From: Centipeda artemidis DSM 19719
GTDB taxonomy: Bacteria; Bacillota; Negativicutes; Selenomonadales; Selenomonadaceae
Direction: 5' to 3'
Assembly: GCF_000426665.1 (NCBI RefSeq)
Contig: NZ_AUFU01000010.1
Coordinates: 31,881 to 95,880 of the forward strand
Length of the DNA: 64,000 nt
Shown in pieces: positions 9,167-18,307 of the stretch. The notes below the pieces were generated by a model. The model was not told the DNA's origin. It did not search any database and saw nothing but the letters and a program-made list of their open reading frames with translations. How positions within the stretch are numbered: position 1 is the first letter of the stretch; each line of letters begins with the position of its first letter. A program made the translations under genes and the position numbers.

Positions 9167-10366
9167 ATGGGAAAAGCAATGATCATCGGCGCGGGCGGCG
9201 TGGCGAGCGTCGCCGTGCATAAATGCTGCCAAAACCCGGAGGTGTTCGAGGAGATCCTCATCGCCTCGCGTACGAAGTCGAAATGCGATGCGCTCCAAGA
9301 GAAACTCGGCGGGGGCAGGACGAAGATTCGGACGGCGGCGATCGATGCGGACGATGTGGCCGCGCTCACCGCGCTGATGCGGGAGTTCAAACCCGAGGTT
9401 GTGCTGAACCTCGCGCTTCCTTATCAAGATCTGCACATCATGGACGCGTGCCTTGCGGCGGGCGTACATTATGTGGACACGGCGAACTACGAGCCGGAGG
9501 ACACGGCGAAGTTCGAATACAGCTGGCAGTGGGCGTACCGCGACCGATTCCGCGACGCGGGGCTGACCGCATTGCTCGGGTCGGGCTTTGACCCTGGCGT
9601 AACGGGCGTATTCAGCGCGTACGCACTGAAGCACGAGTTTGAGGAGATCAACTATATCGACATCCTCGACTGCAACGGCGGCGACCACGGCTATCCGTTT
9701 GCAACGAATTTCAATCCCGAGATCAATATCCGCGAGGTCTCCGCGAACGGCAGCTACTGGGAAAATGGAAAATGGGTCGAGACGAAGCCGATGGAGATCA
9801 AGCGCGTCTACGACTTCGCCGAGGTCGGGAAGAAGGATATGTACCTGCTCCATCACGAGGAACTCGAGTCCCTCGGGAAAAATATCAAGGGCATTCGCCG
9901 CATCCGCTTCTTTATGACGTTCGGCGAGAGCTATCTGACGCATCTGCGCTGTCTGGAGAACGTCGGCATGACGTCGATCGAGCCGATCGACTTCGAGGGA
10001 CACAAGATCATTCCGCTCCAATTTCTCAAGGCGGTGCTCCCCGATCCCGCAAGCCTCGGCCCGCGGACAAAGGGCAAGACAAACATCGGCTGTATCTTCC
10101 GCGGGAAGAAGGATGGAAAAGAGAAGAACTACTACCTCTACAATGTCTGCGACCACGAGGAATGTTACAAGGAAGTCGGCTCGCAGGCGGTCGCCTACAC
10201 GACGGGCGTGCCCGCGATGATCGGCGCGATGATGGTCATGACGGGCAAATGGAGAAAGCCGGGCGTCTACAACATCGAGGAGTTCGACCCCGATCCGTTC
10301 ATGGACGCGCTGAACCGGTGGGGGCTGCCGTGGCAGGAGAACCGTAATCCTGTCTTGGTCGACTGA
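9167..10366 (+). CDS. Carboxy(nor)spermidine synthase/dehydrogenase (saccharopine dehydrogenase family)
   Basis: 399-residue enzyme of the saccharopine dehydrogenase-like family. It opens with a Rossmann motif, MIIGAGGVASVAVHKC. Further family features are LNLALPYQDLHIMDACLAAGVHYVDTA (residues about 78-104) and GSGFDPGVTGVFSAYA. In characterised members, aspartate semialdehyde and a diamine are condensed reductively with NADPH to carboxyspermidine or carboxynorspermidine. AAAGGAGG stands before the ATG. The stop overlaps the start of the next gene (TGATG), which encodes the matching decarboxylase. That pairing is the main reason for this call rather than a lysine-pathway saccharopine dehydrogenase. 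Confidence 0.88.
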   Translation: MGKAMIIGAGGVASVAVHKCCQNPEVFEEILIASRTKSKCDALQEKLGGGRTKIRTAAIDADDVAALTALMREFKPEVVLNLALPYQDLHIMDACLAAGVHYVDTANYEPEDTAKFEYSWQWAYRDRFRDAGLTALLGSGFDPGVTGVFSAYALKHEFEEINYIDILDCNGGDHGYPFATNFNPEINIREVSANGSYWENGKWVETKPMEIKRVYDFAEVGKKDMYLLHHEELESLGKNIKGIRRIRFFMTFGESYLTHLRCLENVGMTSIEPIDFEGHKIIPLQFLKAVLPDPASLGPRTKGKTNIGCIFRGKKDGKEKNYYLYNVCDHEECYKEVGSQAVAYTTGVPAMIGAMMVMTGKWRKPGVYNIEEFDPDPFMDALNRWGLPWQENRNPVLVD

Positions 10367-11508
10367 TGGCGGCGCAGTGCGGAAAGCGGCGTCCCGAGTG
10401 GGCGGCGGTGCCGACGCCCTCCTATCTCGTCTATGAAGAGCTGCTGACGCACAATCTCGAAATCCTCAAGGGGCTTGCGGAGCGCACGGGGGCAAAGGTG
10501 CTGCTCGCGCAAAAATGCTTCTCGATGTATTATTACTATCCGCTCATCGGGCGGTATCTCGCGGGGACGACGGCGAGCGGAATCTACGAAGCGCGGCTCT
10601 CGCAGGAGGAGATGGGCAAGGAAAATCACGTCTTTAAGCCCGCCTATGAAGCGGAGGAAATCACTGCGCTCGCGGCGATCTGTGATCACATCGTGTTCAA
10701 CTCCTTTTCCCAGTGGGAACGATTCGGCGCGGCGGCACGCGCGCAGGGGGCATCCTGCGGCATCCGCATCAACCCGGAGTGCTCGACGCAGGAGCACGCG
10801 ATCTACGATCCGTGCGCGCCCGGCTCGCGCCTCGGCGTGAAGATCGCGGAATTTCCGGAGACCCTGCCCGAGGGGATCGACGGTCTGCACTTTCACACGC
10901 TCTGCGAGCAGGGGGCGGACGCGCTCGCCGTGACGCTCGCAGCGGTGGAGGAGAAGTTCGGGAACTATCTGCACGGGCTGAAATGGCTGAATTTTGGCGG
11001 CGGACATCACATCACGCGCGCGGATTACGACATCGCCCTGCTGGAAGAGTTGATTCGTCATGTGCAGGAGACCTACGACGTCGCCGTTTACCTTGAGCCG
11101 GGGGAGGCGGTCGCGCTGAATGCGGGGTATCTCGCGGCGTCCGTGCTCGATGTGCGCGCGGACGGCAACGTGATCCTCAATACGTCCGCCGCCTGCCATA
11201 TGCCCGACGTGATTGAGATGCCCTACCGTCCGCCCGTCGTCGGCGCGGGCGAAGCGGGGGAGAAGGCGCATACCTATACGCTCGCGGGGCCGACCTGTCT
11301 CGCGGGTGACACGATCGGGACGTATTCGTTTGACGCGCCGCTCGCGCCGGGCGACCGCGTCGTGTTCGGCGATATGGCGATTTACACGATGGTGAAGAAC
11401 AACACGTTCAACGGGATGCCGCTCCCGCACATCGTCGCCGTCGATCCGTCGGGTGCGTGGGAGATCGTGCGCTCCTTCGGCTATGAGGACTTTAAGATGC
11501 GGCTGTGA
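10366..11508 (+). CDS. nspC: Carboxynorspermidine/carboxyspermidine decarboxylase
   Basis: 380-residue PLP-dependent decarboxylase of the alanine racemase-fold (fold III) group. The PLP lysine is in LLAQKCFSMYYYYPLI. HFHTLCEQGADAL and LEPGEAVALNAGYL match the phosphate and active-site loops of NspC proteins, and the second-subunit cysteine lies near AGPTCLAGDTIG. It decarboxylates carboxyspermidine or carboxynorspermidine as the last step of the alternative polyamine route. It overlaps the upstream dehydrogenase by one base and so is translationally coupled. The final product, spermidine or norspermidine, depends on the diamine supplied and cannot be decided here. Confidence 0.9.
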   Translation: MAAQCGKRRPEWAAVPTPSYLVYEELLTHNLEILKGLAERTGAKVLLAQKCFSMYYYYPLIGRYLAGTTASGIYEARLSQEEMGKENHVFKPAYEAEEITALAAICDHIVFNSFSQWERFGAAARAQGASCGIRINPECSTQEHAIYDPCAPGSRLGVKIAEFPETLPEGIDGLHFHTLCEQGADALAVTLAAVEEKFGNYLHGLKWLNFGGGHHITRADYDIALLEELIRHVQETYDVAVYLEPGEAVALNAGYLAASVLDVRADGNVILNTSAACHMPDVIEMPYRPPVVGAGEAGEKAHTYTLAGPTCLAGDTIGTYSFDAPLAPGDRVVFGDMAIYTMVKNNTFNGMPLPHIVAVDPSGAWEIVRSFGYEDFKMRL

Positions 11509-11541
11509 GCGGTGTGGTGGGAATCAAAGGAGCATGAATCA

Positions 11542-12132
11542 ATGAAAAAGCAGACCCGGGGCGGAGCGCCCGATCTCCCGCGTGCGGCGGCGGCGATGCG
11601 GGAGTTCCTTGCGGCGTTGGGCGTTGACGCCATGTCCTGTGGGATGTCGGAGACGCCCACGCGGACGGCGGAGCTGTACGCGGAGCTCTTTGCGGGGCTG
11701 CGGAACGATCCCGCCGCGCTGTGGGCGGAGACGATGACCGAGGACACGGCGGGACTCGTCGCCGTGCGGGATATTCCCTTTTACTCCATGTGCGAGCATC
11801 ATCTGCTCCCGTTCTTCGGGACGGTCGATATTGTCTACCGTCCGCAGGGCGGGCGTGTGGCGGGGTTCGGCGTCTTTGCGCAGCTTGCCGCACTCTATGC
11901 GGCGCGACCGCAGCTGCAGGAGCGGTTGACGGCGCAGATCGCGGATGAGATCATGCGCGGGCTCGGGGCGGCGGGCGTGCTCGTCGTCGTTCGCGCGCGG
12001 CAGCTCTGCATGATGATGCGCGGGGAGCGCGCACATGGGACGCAGACGGTCACGGCGGAATGCCGCGGTGCGTTCCGGTCGGATGCGGCGGAGTCTGCCG
12101 CCGCGTGGCAGATGCTGGGAGTACATGAATGA
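11542..12132 (+). CDS. folE: GTP cyclohydrolase I
   Basis: 196 residues. It converts GTP to 7,8-dihydroneopterin triphosphate, the first step of tetrahydrofolate synthesis. The zinc and catalytic motif SMCEHHLLPFFG is present, as are VRARQLCMMMRG (second zinc cysteine) and the AEC..GAF C-terminus. I chose the ATG at 11542, with AAAGGAG nine bases upstream, over a GTG at 11512. First gene of a tight folate operon; its stop overlaps the folP start (ATGA). Confidence 0.93.
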   Translation: MKKQTRGGAPDLPRAAAAMREFLAALGVDAMSCGMSETPTRTAELYAELFAGLRNDPAALWAETMTEDTAGLVAVRDIPFYSMCEHHLLPFFGTVDIVYRPQGGRVAGFGVFAQLAALYAARPQLQERLTAQIADEIMRGLGAAGVLVVVRARQLCMMMRGERAHGTQTVTAECRGAFRSDAAESAAAWQMLGVHE

Positions 12133-12977
12133 CGGCAAAGAGAATCTATCGGTTTCGTGACGGAAAGAGCCTGACGCTCGGAGAGCGCACGCTCGTCATG
12201 GGGATTTTGAACGTGACGCCCGATTCGTTCTCGGACGGGGGGCGATGGAATACGCGGGAGCGCGCGCTCCGGCATATGGAAGAGATGGTACGGGACGGTG
12301 CGGACATCGTCGACGTCGGCGCGGAATCGAGCCGTCCCGGCTTTGTGCCGATGGGCGCCGCGGAGGAGATGGAGCGGCTGATGCCGCTGCTCGAAGCCGT
12401 CCTGCGGGAATGCCCCGTGCCCGTCTCCGTCGATACGTTCAAGGCGGAGACGGCGCGTGCGGCGCTCGCGGCGGGGGCGCACATCCTCAACGACATTTGG
12501 GGTCTGCAATACGCCGAAGAGCCGGGCGAAATGGCGCGCGCGGCGGCAGCGGCGAACGCGCCCGTCGTCGTCATGCACAATCAAAACGGCACGGAATACG
12601 ACAGGGATATCATCGCGGCGATGCGGGAATTTTTTACAGTCTCCATGGAAATTGCGGATGCGGCGGGGCTGTCTAGGGAGAACATTATCCTCGATCCCGG
12701 CATCGGCTTTGGCAAGACGCCCGCGGCGAATATGCATGTGATGCGGCGTATGGACGAGCTGATTTCCTATGACGGGGCGGACTATCCTCTGCTCCTCGGC
12801 GCGAGCCGCAAGAGCTTTATCGGAGCGGCGCTTGACCTGCCCGTGGAGGAGCGCATGGAGGCGACAGGTGCGGCGTGCGTCCTCGGAATCCTGCGCGGTG
12901 CGTCTATTGTGCGCGTGCATGATGTGAAGCCGATCGCGCGCATGTGCCGGATGACGGATGCGATATTGAGGGCGTAA
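12129..12977 (+). CDS. folP: Dihydropteroate synthase
   Basis: 282-residue TIM-barrel enzyme that joins p-aminobenzoate to hydroxymethyl-dihydropterin pyrophosphate; the family is the sulfonamide target. Diagnostic motifs are MGILNVTPDSFSDGG (residues about 23-37), VDVGAESSRPG, the loop SVDTFKAE, NDIWG, DPGIGFGKT and LLLGASRKSFIG. The length is normal. The start overlaps the folE stop by four bases, and folB follows after a single base. Confidence 0.95.
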   Translation: MTAKRIYRFRDGKSLTLGERTLVMGILNVTPDSFSDGGRWNTRERALRHMEEMVRDGADIVDVGAESSRPGFVPMGAAEEMERLMPLLEAVLRECPVPVSVDTFKAETARAALAAGAHILNDIWGLQYAEEPGEMARAAAAANAPVVVMHNQNGTEYDRDIIAAMREFFTVSMEIADAAGLSRENIILDPGIGFGKTPAANMHVMRRMDELISYDGADYPLLLGASRKSFIGAALDLPVEERMEATGAACVLGILRGASIVRVHDVKPIARMCRMTDAILRA

Positions 12978-12978
12978 T

Positions 12979-13344
12979 ATGGATCGAATTTTTTTGCGCG
13001 GCATGACGTTCTCTGCATGTCACGGCGTGCTCCCGCATGAGCGCGAGAATTCGCAGCGATTTGTCGTGGATGCGGAGCTGCTGCTCGATTTGCACGAGGC
13101 GGGGGCGCGGGACGACCTTGACGCGACGGCGAACTACGCGGAGCTCTATGAGATCGTGCGCGCCGTTGTGGAGGGCGCGCCGAAACGCCTCATCGAAGCC
13201 GTCGCCGAGGAGATCGCGGTGCGCGCTCTCGATGCGTTCCCGCGCGTACGCGCCGTGCGCGTGACCGTGCACAAGCCGGACGCACCGATCGGCGGCGTAT
13301 TCGCCGATGTGGGCGTCGATATTGTGCGGCGTAGGGGACGGTGA
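12979..13344 (+). CDS. folB: Dihydroneopterin aldolase
   Basis: 121 residues. It cleaves dihydroneopterin to 6-hydroxymethyl-dihydropterin and glycolaldehyde. The N-terminus DRIFLRGMTFSACHGVLPHE matches the family's glycine-histidine-glycine-valine region. The conserved C-terminal part is VRVTVHKPDAPIGGVF with the catalytic lysine. The gene starts one base after folP and its stop lies just before the folK-DHFR start. Confidence 0.93.
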   Translation: MDRIFLRGMTFSACHGVLPHERENSQRFVVDAELLLDLHEAGARDDLDATANYAELYEIVRAVVEGAPKRLIEAVAEEIAVRALDAFPRVRAVRVTVHKPDAPIGGVFADVGVDIVRRRGR

Positions 13345-13346
13345 CG

Positions 13347-14312
13347 ATGCAGACGGCATACATCGGGCTCGGGGCAAATCTCGGCGACCGCGGCGAGACG
13401 ATGCGGGAGGCTCTGCGCCGCATCGCCGCGCATCCTCGGATGCGGCTTGCGGAGGTATCGGCGTTCTACGAGACGCCCCCGTGGGGAAAGACGGATCAGC
13501 CGTCCTTTCTCAATGCCGCTGCCTGCGTCACGTTTGACATGTCACCGCAGGAATTGCTTGAGGTACTGCAGGGGATAGAGCGCGATCTCGGCAGGGTGCG
13601 GCGCGAGCATTGGGGTGCACGTACGATCGACCTTGATATCCTGCATATCGATGACGTGGAGACGGCGGGGGCGGAGCTTACACTGCCGCATCCCTACCTC
13701 TGCGAGCGCGCCTTTGTGCTCGTGCCGCTCGCAGAGATTGAGCCGCGCCTTGTCGTGCGCGGAAAGACGGTGACAGCGTGGTGTGCGGGAGTTGATACGT
13801 CCGGCATTGTGCGCGCGCCGGAGCTGGCCGCACCCTATCCGCTCGAACTCATCGCGGCGGTGGATGAGGATATGGGCATCGGGCGCGCGGGCGGACTGCT
13901 GACGTCCTGCGCCGAGGATATGGCGCATTTCCGTGCGGAGACGACCGGGGGCATCGTCATCATGGGGCGGCGCACGATGAAGAGCCTGCCGGGCAAGCAG
14001 CCGCTCGCAGGACGGGAGAACATCGTGCTCTCGCGGACGCTTGACCGCGCGGACGGCTTTCATATCGTACACGACCTCGCGGCGCTTTGGCATCTGCTCG
14101 GGCGGCTGGATTCCGATGCGGCGCGCCGCATCTTTGCGATTGGCGGGGAGGAATGTTACCGCGTGCTCCTGCCGTATGTGCATCGCGCGCATGTGACGCG
14201 TCTCATGGGCAGATACGGCGCGGATACCTTTCTGCCGCCGCTCACGGATTTTGCACGGACGGCGGCGCGCGCAGGAAAAGACTGTATCTTTGAAATTTAC
14301 GACAGAATCTAG
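13347..14312 (+). CDS. folK: Bifunctional HPPK (FolK) - dihydrofolate reductase fusion
   Basis: 321 residues in two domains. Residues 1 to about 158 are 6-hydroxymethyl-dihydropterin pyrophosphokinase: [23 protein letters not shown] and the HP....R.FVL.PL block. Residues about 165-321 are dihydrofolate reductase: [15 protein letters not shown], acid D191 in [39 protein letters not shown] and ADTFLPP. The Pro-Trp pair that precedes the acid in common DHFRs (Pro21-Trp22 in E. coli) aligns with Leu-Thr. I start at the ATG 13347, eight bases after AGGGGA; a GTG at 13341 overlaps the folB stop. The fusion supplies the step before and the step after FolP. Confidence 0.9.
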   Translation: MQTAYIGLGANLGDRGETMREALRRIAAHPRMRLAEVSAFYETPPWGKTDQPSFLNAAACVTFDMSPQELLEVLQGIERDLGRVRREHWGARTIDLDILHIDDVETAGAELTLPHPYLCERAFVLVPLAEIEPRLVVRGKTVTAWCAGVDTSGIVRAPELAAPYPLELIAAVDEDMGIGRAGGLLTSCAEDMAHFRAETTGGIVIMGRRTMKSLPGKQPLAGRENIVLSRTLDRADGFHIVHDLAALWHLLGRLDSDAARRIFAIGGEECYRVLLPYVHRAHVTRLMGRYGADTFLPPLTDFARTAARAGKDCIFEIYDRI

Positions 14313-14322
14313 GAAGAATGCG

Positions 14323-15018
14323 ATGGCAAAAGCAATTTTTCAAAACGACTGGCAGGAGCTGCTTGCACCGGAGATGGCACAGCCGTATTACAGCGAGCTG
14401 CGCGCGTTTCTCATCCAGGAATATCGAACGCGGCGCGTTTATCCCGATATGTATGCGATTTTCAATGCTATGCACTATACGAGTTTTGCCGATACGAAGG
14501 TTGTCATCCTTGGACAGGATCCCTATCACGGCGACGGGCAGGCGCACGGGCTTTCGTTCTCCGTGCAGGTCGGGATTGCGCCGCCGCCGTCCCTGCTCAA
14601 CATCTACAAGGAACTGCAGGATGATCTCGGCATCGCGCCGCCGAACCACGGCTGTCTCATCCCGTGGGCGCGCCGCGGCGTGCTCCTCCTCAACACCGTG
14701 CTCACCGTCCGCGCACATGCGGCGGCGTCGCATCAGGGGCATGGCTGGGAGCAGTTCACGGATCACATCATCCGTCTGCTCGGCGCGCGGGAGCGTCCGC
14801 TGGCGTTCATCCTGTGGGGCAGTCCCGCACGGCGCAAGCGCGCGCTTATCACGAATCCCGCACATTTCATCGTCGAGTCGCCGCATCCGAGCCCGCTCTC
14901 GGCACACCGCGGATTCTTCGGCAGCCGCCCGTTCTCGCGCGTGAACGATTTCCTCGTACGCGCGGGTGAGACGCCGATCGAGTGGGCGCTGCCGCCGGCA
15001 GAGGAAATCAATGTATGA
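14323..15018 (+). CDS. ung: Uracil-DNA glycosylase, family 1
   Basis: 231 residues. It removes uracil from DNA. The water-activating motif GQDPYHG and the DNA-intercalation motif [18 protein letters not shown] are both intact, and LLLNTVLTV sits between them as in family 1 enzymes. Start is the ATG at 14323, six bases after AGGAAG and eleven bases after the folK-DHFR stop. It is probably cotranscribed with the folate genes, though unrelated in function except through thymidylate and uracil balance. Confidence 0.95.
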   Translation: MAKAIFQNDWQELLAPEMAQPYYSELRAFLIQEYRTRRVYPDMYAIFNAMHYTSFADTKVVILGQDPYHGDGQAHGLSFSVQVGIAPPPSLLNIYKELQDDLGIAPPNHGCLIPWARRGVLLLNTVLTVRAHAAASHQGHGWEQFTDHIIRLLGARERPLAFILWGSPARRKRALITNPAHFIVESPHPSPLSAHRGFFGSRPFSRVNDFLVRAGETPIEWALPPAEEINV

Positions 15019-15049
15019 ACGAAAGTCTCGTCTCGAAAGGAGCATCCAT

Positions 15050-16204
15050 ATGAATATCAAGGGAATGCGTCTCGTCTGCGCACTTGGACTCGTCTTTTGT
15101 CTCGGCGGCTGCGGCGCGCCGGGTGCGTCGTCGAAGGCATCTGCGGAGATGCCGCGCGGCATCGTACAGAAAAATCAGCCGAAGGACGGGCAGGCGGAGA
15201 TCTATCTCGCGGGCGGATGCTTTTGGGGGACGGAGCTCTATACGAGTCTCGTGTACGGTGTCGTCTCCGCCGAGAGCGGCTATGCGAACGGCAAGACCGT
15301 GAACCCGACCTATGAGGAGGTATGCAGCGGCAGCGGACATGCGGAGACGGTGCATGTCGTCTACGATCCGCGCATTGTATCGCTCGACGAGCTGCTGAAT
15401 GTGTTCTATGACTCGATTGACCCGACGACGCAGGATCGGCAGGGCAACGACGTCGGGCGGCAGTACCGTTCGGGGATTTACTATGTGCCGAACGCGGACG
15501 GGAGCGAGACGGCGGACGAGCGCACGATCCGCGCATCGCTGGACGCGCTGCAAAAACGCATCGGCAAGCCGATCGCCGTTGAGATGGGCCCGATTGTGAA
15601 TTTTTACCGCGCGGAGGAGGGGCATCAGGAATACCTCACAAAGAACCCGAACGGCTACTGCCACATCTCGCCCGCAAAGATCGCGGAGATGCGTGAAAAG
15701 CACGCCGCCGCGGAGAAAGCCGCCGCAGAGAAGCAGACGGCACAGCGTCCGAGCCGCACCTATGAAAAGCCGTCGGATGCGGAGCTGAAGGAAAAGCTGA
15801 CGGATATGCAGTACGCGGTGACGCAGGAAAAGGCGACCGAGCCGCCGTTCCGCAACGAATACGATCACGAGTTCCGCGCGGGCATCTACTGCGACATCAC
15901 GACGGGCGAGCCGCTCTTTGTCTCGACGGACAAATATGACTCGGGCTGCGGATGGCCGGCGTTCTCGCGCCCCATCGACGATGCGCTCATCGCGGAGCAT
16001 GAGGATCGCTCGTTCGGTATGGTGCGCACGGAGGTCACGGCGGCGGGCAGCGGCGCGCATCTCGGGCATGTCTTTGACGACGGCCCGCAGGCGAGCGGCG
16101 GCCTGCGCTACTGCATCAACAGCGCTTCCCTGCGCTTTATCCCGAAGGAGGACATGGAGGCGGAGGGCTACGGTGACTATCTCTATCTTCTTGAAAATCA
16201 ATAA
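15050..16204 (+). CDS. msrAB: Peptide methionine sulfoxide reductase MsrA-MsrB fusion, predicted lipoprotein
   Basis: 384 residues. A short signal peptide ends in the lipobox LGGC, with lipidated C21. MsrA follows with GGCFWG and catalytic C57, reducing S-methionine sulfoxide. After a charged linker (about 215-250) comes MsrB with [23 protein letters not shown] and catalytic C355 in RYCINS, reducing the R isomer. The zinc CxxC pairs of many MsrB proteins are absent. Start ATG 15050 has AAAGGAG seven bases upstream. As an envelope-anchored enzyme it needs an electron supply across the membrane; no CcdA-like or thioredoxin-like partner is adjacent. Confidence 0.92.
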   Translation: MNIKGMRLVCALGLVFCLGGCGAPGASSKASAEMPRGIVQKNQPKDGQAEIYLAGGCFWGTELYTSLVYGVVSAESGYANGKTVNPTYEEVCSGSGHAETVHVVYDPRIVSLDELLNVFYDSIDPTTQDRQGNDVGRQYRSGIYYVPNADGSETADERTIRASLDALQKRIGKPIAVEMGPIVNFYRAEEGHQEYLTKNPNGYCHISPAKIAEMREKHAAAEKAAAEKQTAQRPSRTYEKPSDAELKEKLTDMQYAVTQEKATEPPFRNEYDHEFRAGIYCDITTGEPLFVSTDKYDSGCGWPAFSRPIDDALIAEHEDRSFGMVRTEVTAAGSGAHLGHVFDDGPQASGGLRYCINSASLRFIPKEDMEAEGYGDYLYLLENQ

Positions 16205-16279
16205 AGCTCATAACTGTGCCGCTTCCGAGGATTGCGGCGCAGCGCTGTATTCTTGTTTCAATGGAAAGAAGATGTTTTT

Positions 16280-18268
16280 ATGAAAATGGAAAAGGGGAAA
16301 ATTCTTGCGCGCCTGGTTTGCGGCGCACTGCTCGCGTCCGGTCATCACGCCTATGCTGCATCGGCAGCGGATGATGCGCAGGGCATGGACACCTACACGC
16401 TGGGGGACGTCGTTGTGACGGCGACTCGAAGCGAGAAGAACGATGTGGATGTTCCGGCGGCGACGACGGTGATCACGGCGGATGAGATCAAGGCGAGCGG
16501 AGCGGCACATGCGTCCGATGCGCTTGCACAGGTCAATGGATTTACATACAAATCCTTTGGCCCGAACGGTGCGTCGATGGGATCTATGACGAACGAGGTG
16601 AATCTGCGCGGCGTAAAGGGCGGCGCGCTTGTACTCATGAACGGCAATCCGATCTCGTGGCGCGGAAAATACAATCTCGATGCGATTCCGGCATCCGCTA
16701 TCGAGCGCATTGAGGTTGTGAAGGGCAGCGGATCCGTGCTCTACGGCAGTGAAGCGGTGAGCGGCGTTGTCAATATCATCACGAAGCAGCACGTGCAGAA
16801 CGAGGTTCATGCAGGATTCGGCAGCTATGGACAGCGCAGTGCCGGCATGAGCGTCGGGGATGACCGCTTCAGCGTGTATTATAACTACGATAAGTGGGGA
16901 CATCAAAACGGGCTGACCTATACGAATGTTGCTCAGACGCGGTTCAAGGGAGAAACGCGGACGGACATTCATGATGTAGAGAAGAAAAATCTTGGCATCG
17001 GCTATCATATCAACCCGCGTTTGGATTTCCTGTTCAATCTCTATGAATCCTCTGCGCGTTACCAACGCTATGTGATGGCGCGTCATGCGGGCAGCATCCC
17101 GCTGACCATCGGAGAGCCGTATAACAACCGCAAATACGAGACGAAGCAGTACGTCACCCAGCTCAACTACCATGATGCAGATTGGAAAGGAAGTCTGTAC
17201 TTTAATACGAGTACGATGGAATTTGCGGGATCGGTGTACTTTAACGGAAGGGGCGGCGCGCGCACGCCGGACGGGTTCTACGATTCGCGCGAGAAAAATA
17301 TGACCTACGGGCTGGATCTTCAGCGGACATGGCAGGTCAATGCTAAGGCGACGGCGATTCTCGGTGTCGATTTCGAGCATGAATATTATGCCGCGCTCCC
17401 GACGGTCGCGAGTAATAAGGACGACCGATATTCCCGCAACAATTGGGGTATTTTCGGTCAGTGGGAGCAGCGCTTTGACGAGCGCAATACGGGGATCTTC
17501 GGTCTGCGCGAGACGTGGACGACGGGCGCGGCGAAGCGGCAGAATTTCCACAATCTCAGCGCATCGGGACAGTGGCTGCATAAACTGAACGCCGAGAGCA
17601 GTCTCTATTTGAACATCAGTCAGTCGTTTGTCATGCCGACCTTCGCGCAGATGTACGGGGAGAACGGGCGGCAGCTGCCTGCATCCAATCTGCGTCCGCA
17701 GACGGGGGTTAATTACGAAATCGGCTGGAAGAAATCGCACGGCGGACACATATGGAAAGCCGCACTCTTCCATATGAACGTTAAGGATAATATCACGGCA
17801 AAGGTGAATACGGGAAGAACCGAATATCAATACACGAATGAGGATTTCCGCAATACGGGTGTGGAGCTCTCCGCGGATATTAGGGGGACACACGGATTTT
17901 CCTACAACTGGGGACTGACGTGGCAGAACCCGGAGACGAACAGCACGGCTGTTGCGGGCGGGTGGGACCGCGCGTTTGGCAAGATTCAGCTTACGGGCGG
18001 CATACACTATCAAAAAGGGAAATGGAACTCCGCACTCACGGCGTCCTATCTCGCCTCGCGCGTGCAGTCACCGTCGGCACAGCGTTCCTATGCGGCAAAG
18101 CCTTATCTGCTCACGACGTGGAACACAAGCTATGCGCCGGACGATCACAGTGAGATCAGTCTGCGGATTGACAATGTGCTCGACCGCAAGGATACGACGA
18201 TGCACAGCGGAACAGTTTATTATACGGCGCCTATCAATTATCTGCTGAGTTACAGCTACAGGTTCTAA
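16280..18268 (+). CDS. TonB-dependent outer-membrane receptor
   Basis: 662 residues. The signal peptide is about 27 residues, with cleavage near AYA-AS. The TonB box is DVVVTATR at residues 43-50. Next comes a plug domain with VNLRGVKGGALVLMNGNPI and IERIEVVKGSGSVLYGSEAVSGVVNIITK-like blocks. A beta-barrel with alternating aromatic strands ends in YSYRF, the outer-membrane C-terminal signature. It imports an iron complex, cobalamin or another scarce ligand using TonB energy; the ligand is not evident and no ExbBD, TonB or ABC transporter genes adjoin. I saw no convincing Fur box. Start ATG 16280 is chosen for the signal peptide; a TTG at 16232 is an unlikely alternative. Confidence 0.9.
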   Translation: MKMEKGKILARLVCGALLASGHHAYAASAADDAQGMDTYTLGDVVVTATRSEKNDVDVPAATTVITADEIKASGAAHASDALAQVNGFTYKSFGPNGASMGSMTNEVNLRGVKGGALVLMNGNPISWRGKYNLDAIPASAIERIEVVKGSGSVLYGSEAVSGVVNIITKQHVQNEVHAGFGSYGQRSAGMSVGDDRFSVYYNYDKWGHQNGLTYTNVAQTRFKGETRTDIHDVEKKNLGIGYHINPRLDFLFNLYESSARYQRYVMARHAGSIPLTIGEPYNNRKYETKQYVTQLNYHDADWKGSLYFNTSTMEFAGSVYFNGRGGARTPDGFYDSREKNMTYGLDLQRTWQVNAKATAILGVDFEHEYYAALPTVASNKDDRYSRNNWGIFGQWEQRFDERNTGIFGLRETWTTGAAKRQNFHNLSASGQWLHKLNAESSLYLNISQSFVMPTFAQMYGENGRQLPASNLRPQTGVNYEIGWKKSHGGHIWKAALFHMNVKDNITAKVNTGRTEYQYTNEDFRNTGVELSADIRGTHGFSYNWGLTWQNPETNSTAVAGGWDRAFGKIQLTGGIHYQKGKWNSALTASYLASRVQSPSAQRSYAAKPYLLTTWNTSYAPDDHSEISLRIDNVLDRKDTTMHSGTVYYTAPINYLLSYSYRF

Positions 18269-18307
18269 AGGGATAGACGCTGCAAAACGATTTAAGGGAG
18301 AATCGAA

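Noticed and set aside
14966..15049. Upstream extension of msrAB overlapping ung
   Set aside because: The extension is Arg-rich and would destroy the signal peptide; ATG 15050 has a good Shine-Dalgarno.
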